NCBI GenBank assembly: GCA_913060815.1
Contig: CAJXSZ010000006.1
Location: forward strand, 62,001-126,000
Length of the DNA: 64,000 bases
Source: an uncultured Sulfitobacter sp.
GTDB taxonomy: Bacteria; Pseudomonadota; Alphaproteobacteria; Rhodobacterales; Rhodobacteraceae
Reading direction: 5' to 3'
In this document: positions 51,922 through 63,146 of the stretch, one piece after another
Layout: each line of letters starts with the position of its first letter
How positions within the stretch are numbered: the stretch's first letter is position 1
The notes under the pieces: model-generated
What the model was told of the DNA's origin: nothing
What the model saw: the letters and a program-made list of their open reading frames with translations, nothing else
Databases searched by the model: none
Translations under genes and position numbers: made by a program

Positions 51922-54900
51922 ATGGAAATTGAACGCAAATTTACCACACAGGGGCAGGACGCCTACGCAGATTTGGACTTCGTGAGCACAGTCTCCGAGA
52001 TCCGCAATCCTGACGGCTCTATTGTTTTTCATCTCGACAACGTCGAAGTGCCAAAGTCCTGGAGCCAGGTGGCATCTGATGTGATTGCGCAGAAGTATTT
52101 TCGCAAAGCCGGCGTTCCCGCCGAATCCAAGCGTGTGAAAGAAAAGGGCGTGCCAGAATTCCTGTGGCGCTCTGTCCCTGTTGAAGGCACTGAGATGGGT
52201 GGGGAGACCTCCTCCAAGCAGGTGTTTGACCGTCTCGCAGGCGCGTGGGCGTATTGGGGCTGGAAGGGTGGCTATTTCACCACCGAAGAGGATGCGCGCA
52301 CTTATTATGACGAGATGCGCCACATGCTTGCCTCCCAGCGTGCCGCGCCGAACTCTCCGCAGTGGTTCAACACAGGCCTGCACTGGGCCTACGGGATCGA
52401 CGGTCCAGCGCAGGGCCACTACTATGTCGACTATAAGTCGGGCAAGCTGACGCGCTCGACCTCTTCCTACGAGCACCCGCAGCCGCATGCCTGTTTCATT
52501 CAGTCTGTTGCAGACGATCTGGTGGGTGACGGCGGCATCATGGACCTGTGGGTCCGCGAAGCGCGTCTGTTCAAATATGGCTCCGGTACAGGCACCAACT
52601 TCTCGTCGCTGCGCGGCGCAGGTGAGAAGCTGTCAGGCGGTGGCAAGTCCTCTGGCTTGATGGGTTTCCTCAAGATCGGTGACCGCGCAGCAGGTGCGAT
52701 CAAATCAGGCGGCACCACACGCCGTGCGGCCAAGATGGTCATCGTCGATGCCGATCACCCCGATATTGAGGAATTCATCAACTGGAAAGTGCTCGAAGAG
52801 CAGAAGGTTGCCAGCATCGTCGCAGGCTCCAAAGCGCATGAGCAGAAGCTGAACCTGATCTTCAAAGCCATTGCAGGCTGGGATGGTCTGGAGGCGGACG
52901 CCTATGATCCTGCCAAGAACGAACAGCTCAAGGATGCTGTGCGTGCTGCGAAAAAGGCAATGATCCCTGAGACATATGTCAAGCGCGTGCTAGACTATGC
53001 AAAGCAGGGTCATACCTCCATTGAGTTTCCGACATACGACACCGATTGGGATAGCGAGGCTTATAACTCTGTCTCTGGCCAGAACTCCAACAACTCTATC
53101 CGCGTTACAGATGCGTTCCTGAAGGCCGTTGAAGCCGATAGCGATTGGGAGCTGATCGACCGCGTGAGTGGCAAAGTCGCCAAGACAGTGCGTGCTCGCG
53201 ATCTTTGGGACCAAGTCGGCCACGCCGCATGGGCCTGTGCTGATCCGGGCATCCAGTATCACGACACGGTCAACGACTGGCATACATGCCCCGAAGATGG
53301 TGCCATCCGCGGCTCCAACCCGTGCTCCGAGTACATGTTCCTAGATGACACCGCTTGTAACCTTGCCTCGATGAACCTGCTGACCTTCCTCAAGGACGGT
53401 GAATTTCAGGTCGAAGACTACATGCATGCCTCGCGCCTCTGGACCGTAACGCTGGAAATCTCTGTAATGATGGCGCAGTTCCCGTCCAAAGAGATCGCAC
53501 AGCGTTCCTATGACTTCCGTACGCTGGGTCTGGGCTATGCCAACATTGGCGGCCTTCTGATGAACATGGGCTACTCCTATGACAGCGACGAGGGCCGCGC
53601 GCTTTGTGGTGCTTTGACTGCGATCATGACGGGTGTCTCTTACGCTACCTCCGCCGAAATGGCCGGCGAGCTGGGTGCCTTCCCGGGCTATGCCAAGAAC
53701 TCCAAGCACATGCTGCGCGTCATCCGTAACCACCGTAACGCGGCTTACGGCGAGACGTCTGGCTATGAGAAGCTCGCGATCAAGCCGCTGCCGCTCGATC
53801 ACGCCAACTGCCCGCAGGCAGGTCTGGTCGACGTTGCCATGTCCGCATGGGACGAAGCGCTCAAGCTGGGTGAAAAGAATGGCTACCGCAATGCCCAGAC
53901 ATCGGTAATTGCGCCCACGGGCACCATCGGTCTGGTGATGGATTGTGACACCACAGGGATCGAGCCAGATTTCGCACTGGTAAAGTTCAAAAAGCTTGCG
54001 GGCGGCGGGTATTTCAAAATCATCAACCAGTCCGTTCCGGGTGCACTCGAGAAGCTCGGCTACGGCTCTGCCCAGATCGAAGAGATCGTCAGCTACGCTG
54101 TTGGTCATGGCTCCATGGGCAACGCTCCGGGTATCAATCATACGTCGCTGATCGGTCACGGCTTTGGCCCTGCCGAGCTGGCCAAGGTGGACGCAGCCCT
54201 CGAGGCGGCCTTCGACATCCGCTTTGTATTCAACCAGTGGACGCTGGGCGAGGAGTTCTGCACCAAGGTTCTGGGCATCCCTGCCGAGAAGCTCAACGAT
54301 CCGACGTTTGATCTGTTGAAATCCCTTGGCTTTTCCAAGGCTGACATCGACGCGGCAAACGACCATGTTTGCGGGACGATGACGCTGGAAGGTGCACCGC
54401 ACCTCAAGGAAGAGCACTACGGCATCTTCGATTGCGCCAACCCCTGTGGCAAGAAGGGCAAGCGTTATCTGTCCGTCAGCAGCCACATCTACATGATGGC
54501 CGCAGCGCAGTCGTTCATCTCGGGTGCGATCTCCAAGACGATCAACATGCCCAACGACGCAACGATCGAAGACTGCCAGAAAGCGTACGAGCTTTCATGG
54601 TCCCTCGGCATCAAGGCAAACGCGCTCTACCGTGATGGCTCCAAACTGAGCCAGCCTCTCGCAGCATCCCTCGTTGAGGATGATGATGACGCGGCCGAAA
54701 CGCTCGAGAGCGGCACGGCCCACGAGAAAGCGGTCGTACTCGCCGAGAAGATTGTCGAGAAGGTCATCGTCAAAGAGATCGTCAAATCGCACCGCGAGAA
54801 GATGCCACAGCGCCGCAAGGGCTATACCCAGAAGGCCAACGTCGGCGGGCACAAAGTCTACCTGCGTACGGGTGAGTATCAGGACGGCAGCCTCGGCGAA

Positions 54901-55569
54901 ATCTTCATCGACATGCACAAAGAGGGTGCAGGCTTCCGCGCGATGATGAACAACTTTGCCATCGCGGTGTCTGTCGGTCTTCAGTACGGCGTGCCACTCG
55001 AAGAGTTCGTCGATGCCTTCACCTTCACCAAATTCGAGCCTGCGGGCATGGTGCAGGGCAATGACAGCATCAAGCAGGCGACCTCGATCCTTGACTATAT
55101 CTTCCGCGAATTGGCGGTCAGCTATCTCGACCGTACTGATCTCGCGCATGTGCAGCCTGAAGGCACCACATTCGACACTCTGGGTCGCGGTGAGGAAGAG
55201 GGTACGACAAACGTGGCCGAGGTCTCCGAGAACGCAGCAAGCAAGTCGCTTGAAGTGCTTAAGCAGATTACGTCGCAGGGCTATCTGCGCAACCGCGTCC
55301 CTTCAAACCTGACGGTATTGCAGGGTGGTCAGTCAGCAGCGTTAGATGCGCTGGATGCTGCGATGCCAGAGAGTGACGTGGGCGTTGTGACGGCTGTCGC
55401 AAGCAGCACAGCGATCTCTTCCGGTTCTGTGTCGATGGACCAGCGTACCAAGGCCAAAATGCAAGGCTATGAGGGCGAAGCTTGTGGCGAGTGCGGCAAC
55501 TACACGCTGGTGCGCAACGGCACCTGCATGAAGTGCAACACCTGCGGTGGGACAAGCGGCTGTAGCTAA
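51922..55569 (+). CDS. nrdJ: Adenosylcobalamin-dependent (class II) ribonucleoside-diphosphate reductase
   Basis: 1215 aa; [70 protein letters not shown]-terminal [23 protein letters not shown]. Confidence 0.97.
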   Translation: MEIERKFTTQGQDAYADLDFVSTVSEIRNPDGSIVFHLDNVEVPKSWSQVASDVIAQKYFRKAGVPAESKRVKEKGVPEFLWRSVPVEGTEMGGETSSKQVFDRLAGAWAYWGWKGGYFTTEEDARTYYDEMRHMLASQRAAPNSPQWFNTGLHWAYGIDGPAQGHYYVDYKSGKLTRSTSSYEHPQPHACFIQSVADDLVGDGGIMDLWVREARLFKYGSGTGTNFSSLRGAGEKLSGGGKSSGLMGFLKIGDRAAGAIKSGGTTRRAAKMVIVDADHPDIEEFINWKVLEEQKVASIVAGSKAHEQKLNLIFKAIAGWDGLEADAYDPAKNEQLKDAVRAAKKAMIPETYVKRVLDYAKQGHTSIEFPTYDTDWDSEAYNSVSGQNSNNSIRVTDAFLKAVEADSDWELIDRVSGKVAKTVRARDLWDQVGHAAWACADPGIQYHDTVNDWHTCPEDGAIRGSNPCSEYMFLDDTACNLASMNLLTFLKDGEFQVEDYMHASRLWTVTLEISVMMAQFPSKEIAQRSYDFRTLGLGYANIGGLLMNMGYSYDSDEGRALCGALTAIMTGVSYATSAEMAGELGAFPGYAKNSKHMLRVIRNHRNAAYGETSGYEKLAIKPLPLDHANCPQAGLVDVAMSAWDEALKLGEKNGYRNAQTSVIAPTGTIGLVMDCDTTGIEPDFALVKFKKLAGGGYFKIINQSVPGALEKLGYGSAQIEEIVSYAVGHGSMGNAPGINHTSLIGHGFGPAELAKVDAALEAAFDIRFVFNQWTLGEEFCTKVLGIPAEKLNDPTFDLLKSLGFSKADIDAANDHVCGTMTLEGAPHLKEEHYGIFDCANPCGKKGKRYLSVSSHIYMMAAAQSFISGAISKTINMPNDATIEDCQKAYELSWSLGIKANALYRDGSKLSQPLAASLVEDDDDAAETLESGTAHEKAVVLAEKIVEKVIVKEIVKSHREKMPQRRKGYTQKANVGGHKVYLRTGEYQDGSLGEIFIDMHKEGAGFRAMMNNFAIAVSVGLQYGVPLEEFVDAFTFTKFEPAGMVQGNDSIKQATSILDYIFRELAVSYLDRTDLAHVQPEGTTFDTLGRGEEEGTTNVAEVSENAASKSLEVLKQITSQGYLRNRVPSNLTVLQGGQSAALDALDAAMPESDVGVVTAVASSTAISSGSVSMDQRTKAKMQGYEGEACGECGNYTLVRNGTCMKCNTCGGTSGCS

Positions 55570-55647
55570 CAGGAATTTGGTGGGGCACCTCAGGGCGCGC
55601 CGCTTTTTTCGGGATCGGATCGATGTCGGAAACGAGGATACGGGAGG

Positions 55648-55835
55648 CTCTTGGTGTTCCCGAAAGAACACCTGCCGCCTTTCACGGTTTCAGCCAAAGG
55701 CTGTAACCGCTTACACGGGGCGGGTGCGCTCGCCCCCTGACGACACATAGGCCGCAGGCAATAAAAACACCGAGCGGTTAACAACTGAGCCTATGTGGCG
55801 AGACTTTGTGGGGAGCGTTCGCGCTCCCCCTTTTT
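55648..55835 (+). ncRNA. Candidate structured RNA downstream of nrdJ (boundaries approximate)
   Basis: Three consecutive hairpins (55653-55672, 55685-55709, 55717-55736) then a UUCG-loop terminator at 55810-55835; no supported ORF. Confidence 0.35.
55810..55835 (+). terminator. Rho-independent terminator with UUCG tetraloop
   Basis: ggggagcg-ttcg-cgctcccc followed by cttttt. Confidence 0.8.
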
Positions 55836-55860
55836 CGTAATATCAAGGGCCTGCAGGCAT

Positions 55861-56292
55861 ATGTTCGCGTATATCAGTCTTTTTGCCTCGGCGCTCATCG
55901 CAGCCACGATCCTGCCGATGCAATCAGAGGCCGTGCTGACAGTTCTGTTGGTTGCGGGGGAGGCATCGGTCTTTTGGCTGCTGGTCGTAGCTACCGTCGG
56001 CAATGTGCTGGGATCTGTGATAAACTGGGTATTGGGGCGCTTTATACTTCGCTTCCAGCAGCGGCGCTGGTTTCCAGCCAGCCCCGCGCAGCTCGCTCGT
56101 GCACAGGACTGGTACGCACGCTGGGGGCTATGGTCACTTCTGGCCAGTTGGGTGCCTGTTGTGGGTGATCCACTCACAGTCGTGGCGGGTGTGATGCGCG
56201 TGCGATTGCTGCCGTTCCTCTTTCTGGTAACCCTTGCCAAAGGGGGCCGTTACCTCGTTTTGGCGGCGTTGGTCTTACATTGGACATCGTAA
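55861..56292 (+). CDS. YqaA/DedA-like (VTT/SNARE-associated) membrane protein
   Basis: MFAYISLFASALIAATILPMQSEAVL, VATVGNVLGSVINWVLGRF. Confidence 0.88.
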   Translation: MFAYISLFASALIAATILPMQSEAVLTVLLVAGEASVFWLLVVATVGNVLGSVINWVLGRFILRFQQRRWFPASPAQLARAQDWYARWGLWSLLASWVPVVGDPLTVVAGVMRVRLLPFLFLVTLAKGGRYLVLAALVLHWTS

Positions 56293-56417
56293 GCAATGCG
56301 TATGGGGCAGTTGGACGGGGTGCGTCACGTCGAGCATAGTCATCTGGCGTCATCTGCGCCGCCGCATGAGGCAACAGGCCGCTCTTTCCATCACGCTGGC
56401 ACGGTGTAAAAGGGGCT

Positions 56418-57839
56418 ATGTCCAAGAAGACCCTGAACGAGACCAACCTCGCCGCCCTTGGCCCAGAGCGCCTTGCCGCGCTATTGATGGAAGTCAGCAC
56501 AGGCAGCGCCGAGATCAAGCGCCGCTTGCGGCTGGAGCTGAGCCACAACCTCGGGCCAGAAGCGCTGGCCCATGACGTGCGCAAACGCCTCGCGTCGATC
56601 AGGCGGACCAAAGGGTTCGTGGGCTGGCGCAAGCGCAAGGCGCTGGTCAAAGATTTGAACACCCAAGCGGCGATGATTACCGAAAAGATTGCCGCCGATG
56701 CGCCATCGGACGCGTTTGATCTGCTGTGGCAATTTATCGAGCTTGCGCCATCCGTCTATACGCGGGTCGATGACAGCCGCGGGGATGTGAGCGAGGTTTT
56801 CAGCGCAGCACTTGCGCAGTTTTCCCATATCGGGCCGAGGTCGGGACAAGACCCGAACATGCTTGCGCCGCGCATCTGGAGTGCCCTGCGCGACAGCAAC
56901 TATGGCGAATTCGATGGCATCATCACACTGCTTGCGCCGACGCTGGGCGATGCGGGGCTAGATCAGCTCAAAGCGCTGATTGAGGACCATGAGGCTGACG
57001 AGCAGGACACAGAAGAAGATCATGCCGCGCTGCAATTCCTGCGCGATCTGCGCGGCAGCAGTGGCAGTTTAGCACGAGATCAAAAGCGGCGGCTGATCAG
57101 ATCAAGCCTGCAAGAGATTGCCGTGGCCCAAGCGGATACGGACGCCTATATCGCGCAATATTCGGCCGATGATCTGGCGCGCCCGCGCGTCGCCGCCGAG
57201 GTTGCACAATTGTATCTGGATCAGGGCCGCGCCCAAGACGGGTTTGACGTGCTCACTGGTGTTGATCCCGCCAGCAGCGGGGATGCGGCGTGGGACGCAG
57301 CCTATATCGCCTGTTTGCTCGCCTTGGGTCATACGCAGGACGCACAAGAGCATCGTTGGGCCGTGTTCTCCGAGACGCTCGACGCGCAAACCCTGCGCGA
57401 CTACCTTAAACTCTTACCCGATTTTGAAGATATCGAGGTGGAAGATGCGGCCAAAGCGCAGGCGGCGCAATTCTATGATGTGCATGCTGCGCTTGCTTTC
57501 CTCATTGAGTGGCCTGACCTGATCGGGGCCGCCAAACTGGTGGAAGACCGTGTGCAAGAGCTTAATGGCGCGCTGTCACATATCCTCACCCCCGCTGCAG
57601 AGGCGTTGCGCGCACGGCACCCACGGGCTGCGATGCTGCTGTGGCGGGCGATGATTAATGAAACATTGTGGGAAGCGCGCACGGCCCGTTATGCGGCGGC
57701 GGCGGACCACCTGATGGATTGCGCGGCCGCAGATAGCGAGATCGAGACATACGGCAGCTTTGCCTCCCACGATAAATTCCTCCGGACACTGCGCGAGACG
57801 CATAAGCATAAAGCTTCCTTCTGGAAGCGCGTACCCTAA
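56418..57839 (+). CDS. DUF6880-like conserved hypothetical protein
   Basis: 473 aa; NLAALGPERLAALLMEVSTGSAEIKRRLRLEL, helical repeat-like composition. Confidence 0.75.
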   Translation: MSKKTLNETNLAALGPERLAALLMEVSTGSAEIKRRLRLELSHNLGPEALAHDVRKRLASIRRTKGFVGWRKRKALVKDLNTQAAMITEKIAADAPSDAFDLLWQFIELAPSVYTRVDDSRGDVSEVFSAALAQFSHIGPRSGQDPNMLAPRIWSALRDSNYGEFDGIITLLAPTLGDAGLDQLKALIEDHEADEQDTEEDHAALQFLRDLRGSSGSLARDQKRRLIRSSLQEIAVAQADTDAYIAQYSADDLARPRVAAEVAQLYLDQGRAQDGFDVLTGVDPASSGDAAWDAAYIACLLALGHTQDAQEHRWAVFSETLDAQTLRDYLKLLPDFEDIEVEDAAKAQAAQFYDVHAALAFLIEWPDLIGAAKLVEDRVQELNGALSHILTPAAEALRARHPRAAMLLWRAMINETLWEARTARYAAAADHLMDCAAADSEIETYGSFASHDKFLRTLRETHKHKASFWKRVP

Positions 57840-58735
57840 AGCCCGAGCCGCGCGATGCTTTTTTCGGCGGCGCTGACAAAGCGCGCATTGCGGCTGGGGT
57901 CCTCCGCCATACGCGTGATGTTCCAGCCGACATAAGTACACGCGCGCAGCGCCTCGAACAGGGGCAGGGAGGCGGTGTCCAGCTGTCGCAAGCTTTGGTA
58001 ACCCGCTACTGTCGCCTCTGCGAGCGCGCCTGACGGATCTGTGCGCCTGCTGCGGAAAGTGACAGTCGCCACGTCGAACAATCGGTGGCCAAAACCGCCA
58101 TCGTCAAAATCGATGGGAAAGAGCGTGCCGCCCTCAACCATCACATTGTCAGGCACCAGATCGGCATGGATCAGTCCTATGTCTGGCATCTGCAATTGCG
58201 TCAGCGCATTCTCAGCCTTGGTGCGAAACTGCGTGAAGATCGCCTGCTGAGCATCTGAAAGTGCTGCATTTTCCCAGAATTTACCCCAAGTCGGCGCATC
58301 CCCCGCAATATCCCACGCTGGCCGCTCAAATCCAGCGGGCGGCGTCCAAGTATCGGCAAGCGCGTGCATCTGCGCCATCAGACGGCCGAGGTCAAAGTAG
58401 ACCTCGTCGGTCGCCTCCACCTCGCTAAGCGTGCGACCGTTTATCCATGTGAGCATGTCGATCATAGTGCCATCATGGCTCAAAAGGTGGCTGCCATCAG
58501 AAGCCGCGATGGGCGCTGGAACGGCGATACCTTTCTGCGAAAGCATGTCCATCCACAACAGCTCGGACTTGAGTTCCGCCTCGCTGCGGTAGCCGCGCCT
58601 GTGCAAGCGCAAGGCTGCTGTGCGCTGGGGCAGATCAACACGGAAGACGTGGTTCTCACGGGCTGCAATCAGAGTAATTGGCGCATCGCCCAAACTCCAA
58701 TGCAGACGCGCTGCGGTAATCAGCGCCTCAGTCAA
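57836..58735 (-). CDS. Aminoglycoside phosphotransferase (APH)-fold kinase
   Basis: LIHADLVPDNVMVEGGTLFPIDFDDGGFGHRLFDVA (Brenner-type HxDxxxxN and IDFDD). Confidence 0.9.
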   Translation of the reverse strand: MTEALITAARLHWSLGDAPITLIAARENHVFRVDLPQRTAALRLHRRGYRSEAELKSELLWMDMLSQKGIAVPAPIAASDGSHLLSHDGTMIDMLTWINGRTLSEVEATDEVYFDLGRLMAQMHALADTWTPPAGFERPAWDIAGDAPTWGKFWENAALSDAQQAIFTQFRTKAENALTQLQMPDIGLIHADLVPDNVMVEGGTLFPIDFDDGGFGHRLFDVATVTFRSRRTDPSGALAEATVAGYQSLRQLDTASLPLFEALRACTYVGWNITRMAEDPSRNARFVSAAEKSIARLGL

Positions 58736-60026
58736 CGGCTGGCCCTAGGTGATCAAGTGCTGCATCCAGCGTCTTGAGCAGAAAATCGGCGTGCGCTTTG
58801 CTGAATGTCATCGGCGGGCGGATTTTCAGGGTGTTGTAGTGCACGCCTAGCTTGTTCAGAAGCACGCCGCGGTGGCGCATCTCGTTAGCGAGGCGAACTG
58901 CATAGCCCGTAGCAGGGGCTTTGGTGGCGCGGTCCGTGACAAGTTCGGCGCCAAAGAACAGGCCGTAGCCGCGTACATCGCCGATACATTCGTGCTTTTC
59001 CGCCAGCCTGAGCAAGCCTTCGTGGGCATAAGCGCCGACATTGCGGGCGTTTTCCTGCAATCCCTCATCCTCAATCACATCCAGTACGGCCATCGCAGCC
59101 GCGCAAGATACTGGATTGCCGCCGAAAGTGTTGAAATAGCGAAAGCTTGCGCGGAAGGCGGCCATGATATCGGGGGTTGTCGCAACAGCGGCGACAGGAT
59201 GACCGTTTGCCATAGGCTTGCCCATGGTGACTATGTCGGGCTGCTCGCCGATGCGCTGGTGGCCCCAGAATGCCTCTCCGTTACGCGCAAAACCGGGCTG
59301 AACCTCGTCTGCGATGAACAGACCACCCGCGCGGCGCACCACATCGAGAGTAGGGGCGAGCCAGCCTGCCTCCAGCACGGGGAAGCCTTCATTGAGGAAA
59401 GCGGGACATAAAATGATCGCGGAAAAGCCGATGCCGCTGGCCTCCAGATCATCAATGGCTTCCTGCACCTTGTCGGCAAAGGCCTGTGCGTGGGGCATGC
59501 CACCCTCACCGCCGAGGGGGCGGTAGCTGTCGGGGGCAGGGACGTGGCGCACATGGCTACCGTCGCCCGTCCCGGGGGGATTGGTCGCACTAAGCTGGGC
59601 CACCACAGTCGTATTGCCGTGATAGGTGTGATCGGTGGCGATGACACCGCGCTTTCCTGTCACCGCCTCAGCCATGCGCAGGGCAATGTCGTTCGCCTCG
59701 GATCCTGTGCAGGTCATGATTGCGGTGGTAATGTCGCTTTCAAACGTTGCGGTCAGCCGCTCGACATAGTCGAGGATGCCCTCGTGCAGGTAGCGCGTGT
59801 GGGTGTTGAGCATCCCCGCCTGCTGCGTAATCGCCTCCACCACGCGGGGGTGGCGGTGGCCCACATGGGCTACGTTGTTATAGCAATCGAGGTATTTTCG
59901 CCCATCCGCATCCCACAGCCAGACACCGCTCCCGCGTACCAGATGGAGGGGATCGTCGTAGAATGTCGAGACATTCGGGCCCAAAAGTCGCGCGCGGCGC
60001 TCCATCAGATCAGCGGTAGATGTCAT
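58728..60026 (-). CDS. Class III PLP-dependent aminotransferase
   Basis: [65 protein letters not shown]. Confidence 0.93.
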   Translation of the reverse strand: MTSTADLMERRARLLGPNVSTFYDDPLHLVRGSGVWLWDADGRKYLDCYNNVAHVGHRHPRVVEAITQQAGMLNTHTRYLHEGILDYVERLTATFESDITTAIMTCTGSEANDIALRMAEAVTGKRGVIATDHTYHGNTTVVAQLSATNPPGTGDGSHVRHVPAPDSYRPLGGEGGMPHAQAFADKVQEAIDDLEASGIGFSAIILCPAFLNEGFPVLEAGWLAPTLDVVRRAGGLFIADEVQPGFARNGEAFWGHQRIGEQPDIVTMGKPMANGHPVAAVATTPDIMAAFRASFRYFNTFGGNPVSCAAAMAVLDVIEDEGLQENARNVGAYAHEGLLRLAEKHECIGDVRGYGLFFGAELVTDRATKAPATGYAVRLANEMRHRGVLLNKLGVHYNTLKIRPPMTFSKAHADFLLKTLDAALDHLGPAVD

Positions 60027-60097
60027 GCAGCACTCCGGTTGCTTGGTTGCCCTTCAAGGTACAGAGATTTGCAGGGGCGGGGAAGAGCTGCTTCTCG

Positions 60098-60595
60098 CTA
60101 AAGCAGTTCTGATACAGGCGTGTGAGCATCGAGGCCGATATGTGCGCGCAGTTTTACGCGGGCGCGGGCGAGGCGGGACATCACTGTGCCTACTGGAAGC
60201 CCGAGCTGGGCAGCAATTATGCTAGGGCTTTGCTCGCCATCGAGGACCATCTGCATAACCGCTGACTGCTCTGCCGGCAGGCGGGCAATGGCACTGTGAA
60301 GGGTGCTTAGCGCAAGGCGACTGTCGGCAACGGGCGCGATGCTGGCGCTGTCTTCCTCCAATTCGGCGTGCTCGGGAGAGGCGCGCCAACTTGCACGCGC
60401 GATATTCTGAAGAATGATCATGGCATAATGCTCGGGGGCGTCGATGCCTTGTCGCTGCGCGCGCGTGATCAGGCGCAGCACTGCCTCCTGAGCCATATCC
60501 TCGGCATCACAGGGTTGCGCGCCCAAGCGGCGGGCACGGCGGTTCAGGCGTTTGGCAAGTCTGCTGAGATCGATGTCGTCGGTACATGGGGTCAT
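60098..60595 (-). CDS. ECF-type RNA polymerase sigma factor
   Basis: DAEDMAQEAVLRLI region 2; LPAEQSAVMQMVLDGEQSPSIIAAQLGLPVGTVMSRLARARVKLR region 4. Confidence 0.88.
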   Translation of the reverse strand: MTPCTDDIDLSRLAKRLNRRARRLGAQPCDAEDMAQEAVLRLITRAQRQGIDAPEHYAMIILQNIARASWRASPEHAELEEDSASIAPVADSRLALSTLHSAIARLPAEQSAVMQMVLDGEQSPSIIAAQLGLPVGTVMSRLARARVKLRAHIGLDAHTPVSELL

Positions 60596-60868
60596 TATTT
60601 GTGTCCTGCTGTCTGGTGTTTTGCCCAAGCATGACGGGATTTAGAGTTTCAACCAGACGGGGAATTTCCGCCGATACAGCAAAGCGGGGCTTTTTGGGCG
60701 GAGGCGCGCGCACCGGGTGCATCCCCATCGGCGGGGCACCGCGCTTTCACGGGGCAAGGCAAAGGAGCATGGACGCGAAACAGCTTTTTCGCCTCTAACA
60801 TTGTGAGAACGGCAATAACGCTGCTCTCGATCCAGAAGAACAACGATAACAATTACAGGAGATACCAC

Positions 60869-61117
60869 ATGACACATGTTAAAACCTTCGCCGTGATCGC
60901 AGCGACAGCACTTTGCGTGCCTGCATTTGCGATGGGCCAAAGCGCGACCCAAGCGGACAGCAACGAAGACGGTGTGCTGAGCCTCGCCGAGGTCCAAGCG
61001 GTCTATCCGCAAGTGACCGAGGACATGTTTACGACGGCTGACCTCAATGGTGACGGCGCGCTTGAGGATGCCGAGGTCAAGGCCGCTCAGGAAGCGGGCC
61101 TGATGCCGTCTGGCTAA
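60869..61117 (+). CDS. Small secreted EF-hand protein
   Basis: Signal peptide MTHVKTFAVIAATALCVPAFAMG; DSNEDGVLSLAE and DLNGDGALEDAE loops. Confidence 0.88.
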   Translation: MTHVKTFAVIAATALCVPAFAMGQSATQADSNEDGVLSLAEVQAVYPQVTEDMFTTADLNGDGALEDAEVKAAQEAGLMPSG

Positions 61118-61162
61118 GCGCTTTTGAGATTGCGTGCTTCTGTGGCAGCAGGGCACGCATGT

Positions 61163-61211
61163 TGTCAGAGGTCCGGATACCCCCCCAGGGCGCGGACCTC
61201 TGACATTTTTT
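61163..61211 (+). terminator. Rho-independent terminator
   Basis: tgtcagaggtccg/cggacctctgaca 13-bp perfect stem followed by a T run. Confidence 0.8.
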
Positions 61212-61218
61212 CGGTTGA

Positions 61219-62757
61219 TTACCCTTTCAGGTGGATATTGAACCTTTCCCGAATGGCGCGGTCGGTCGCGGGGTCTAGGGCAGCAGCGGAAGGCGCGCTC
61301 AGGATCGCTTCCTTCCGCGCGGTGGCCGTCTCCAGCAGATCGGGCTTTTCCATTTCTACCCATTCCTTGGGCGACATGCGGTTGCCGTAGGTGGGGTAAC
61401 AGTGATCGCTTTGCATACGGCTCAGCGTCGCGGCCGTGCCGAGGTAGTGACCTGGCCCACCCATGCAAACTTCGGCTATCTGGTCGAGGGCCAGCGTCTC
61501 GTCGTTGACCTCGATCCCGCGCACACAGCGCAGGGCCTGACCGATCACATCATCACCCAAAATCAGGCTCTCGTGGCAGAACCCCAGCAGAGACGCATGC
61601 ATGCCCGCGGCCTCATAGATCATGTTGCAGCCCGCAAGCCCCGTCATCACGTTGGAGCACATCGTCTCCCATCCCGCCTGCATGTCGGGGAGCTTGCTGT
61701 CGGCAATGCCCGCCGCCGCACCACCAGGAAGATCGTAAAAGCCATGCATCTGTGCGCAGCCCGCCGACAGGAGCGCCTGCTCGCCGGAGCCGCCTGTCAT
61801 GGCGCCCGTGCGCAGGTCCAGCCCGAAAGGCCATGTCCCGAAGATCACAGGATGACCGGGCTTCACGGCAGTGACATAGACCAGCCCTGCTAGACATTCG
61901 GCCACCGCCTGCACGATCGCGCCCGCCACGGTTGAGGGCGCAGTGGCGCCAGCCATGCCTGCGGAGAGGAGCAGCACGGGCATGCCGTGTTTGATACACT
62001 CCTCCATGACCTCACAGCTCTCGGTTGCGAATTTCATCGGTGGCACGACAAAGCAGTTTGAATTGCACACAAATGGCCGCTCGCGCCACTTGTCCTCCCC
62101 GCCCGCAATCATGTGCAGCATCTCGATTGCTGGTGCGACAAAGGAGGGCTCGGTAAAGGAGGTGCCAATGTGTTTCGTGGTGCCTGTCACGCAGGCGTAG
62201 ATCGAATTGTAGTCCATTTCCATGTTGTCGGGGATGTCGCGACAGACCATAGGGCGCTGGCAAAAGTGCAGATTGTCCAATGTGTTGATGATCTTGGACG
62301 CATCGTGCAGATCCTGTACGCCGCATTCGCGGTAGTTCTTGCCGTCGATGTCCACCAGATGCACCGCTGCGCCTGCGGTGCCGTAATGCACACGCGTGCC
62401 CGACAGGTCGAGGTCATTAAGCCCGTCACGGCTCGCCAGTGTGATGGAGCGGTTGGCGCGTGCAAGAGCGTCCTCCACCAGCCCACGGGGAAAGCGGATG
62501 CGCCCGTCATCGCCTTGGGTACAGCCTGCGCCCGTTAGGTACGCCACGCCGGAGGGCGGTGCATCGGCAAGGCCGATCGTCTCGAGCGCGTCTAGGGCCG
62601 CATGATGGATTTTGAGGACGTCAGCCTCGGAGAGCGGTTTGTATTGGCCGCCCTCTAGGCCTGCGCGCACGGGGCGCAGATTGTCGGGTAGGGCGGTCGA
62701 GCGCGCAGCACGGCGCGCCGCGCGGCCACCAGAGCGGGAGGATGTTTGCACATTCAT
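61219..62757 (-). CDS. Trimethylamine methyltransferase (MttB) family protein
   Basis: 512 aa; SEADVLKIHHAALDALETIG, HYGTAGAAVHLVDIDGKNYRECGVQDLHDASKIINTLDNLHFCQRPMV; no in-frame amber codon within the ORF. Confidence 0.9.
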   Translation of the reverse strand: MNVQTSSRSGGRAARRAARSTALPDNLRPVRAGLEGGQYKPLSEADVLKIHHAALDALETIGLADAPPSGVAYLTGAGCTQGDDGRIRFPRGLVEDALARANRSITLASRDGLNDLDLSGTRVHYGTAGAAVHLVDIDGKNYRECGVQDLHDASKIINTLDNLHFCQRPMVCRDIPDNMEMDYNSIYACVTGTTKHIGTSFTEPSFVAPAIEMLHMIAGGEDKWRERPFVCNSNCFVVPPMKFATESCEVMEECIKHGMPVLLLSAGMAGATAPSTVAGAIVQAVAECLAGLVYVTAVKPGHPVIFGTWPFGLDLRTGAMTGGSGEQALLSAGCAQMHGFYDLPGGAAAGIADSKLPDMQAGWETMCSNVMTGLAGCNMIYEAAGMHASLLGFCHESLILGDDVIGQALRCVRGIEVNDETLALDQIAEVCMGGPGHYLGTAATLSRMQSDHCYPTYGNRMSPKEWVEMEKPDLLETATARKEAILSAPSAAALDPATDRAIRERFNIHLKG

Positions 62758-63146
62758 ATCGGTTAACTTTCATCAAAGGAGAGAGGCAGGGCGGATGACA
62801 GCGTCTTGCTCGCGGGCGCGCCCCGTGCTGCGCGGCCACGCTCTGCTCCGATGGTGCGGATCACCAGTGTCAAAGTGCAGGTCGGGTGCTGCATCGATTG
62901 CTCCTCTTCCGCCTTCAGCTTGGGAAAGAGAGGCGACTTGTTCTGTCCTGTTTGCGACGCCGTGATCTGTTTGCGAACTGCGATTTATAGGCGTGCGATT
63001 GCCTGTAGGTGGCTGTGCTGGCGAGGTTCCGCTGGTCAATCTTCACGTATCAAAAGGGGGCGGAACCAACGAGGGCCACCAGTCGTTAGGGTGCTGACGG
63101 GACAGATAACATCCGTCCGAAAACACAAATACTTGAGGAGATACCC

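Noticed and set aside
53341-54486. 381-aa minus-strand ORF inside nrdJ
   Set aside because: Shadow ORF opposite conserved nrdJ motifs.
55590-55784. 64-aa minus-strand ORF between nrdJ and the YqaA-like gene
   Set aside because: Cys/Pro/Arg-rich composition with no recognisable family; overlaps the hairpin-rich region that better fits structured RNA.
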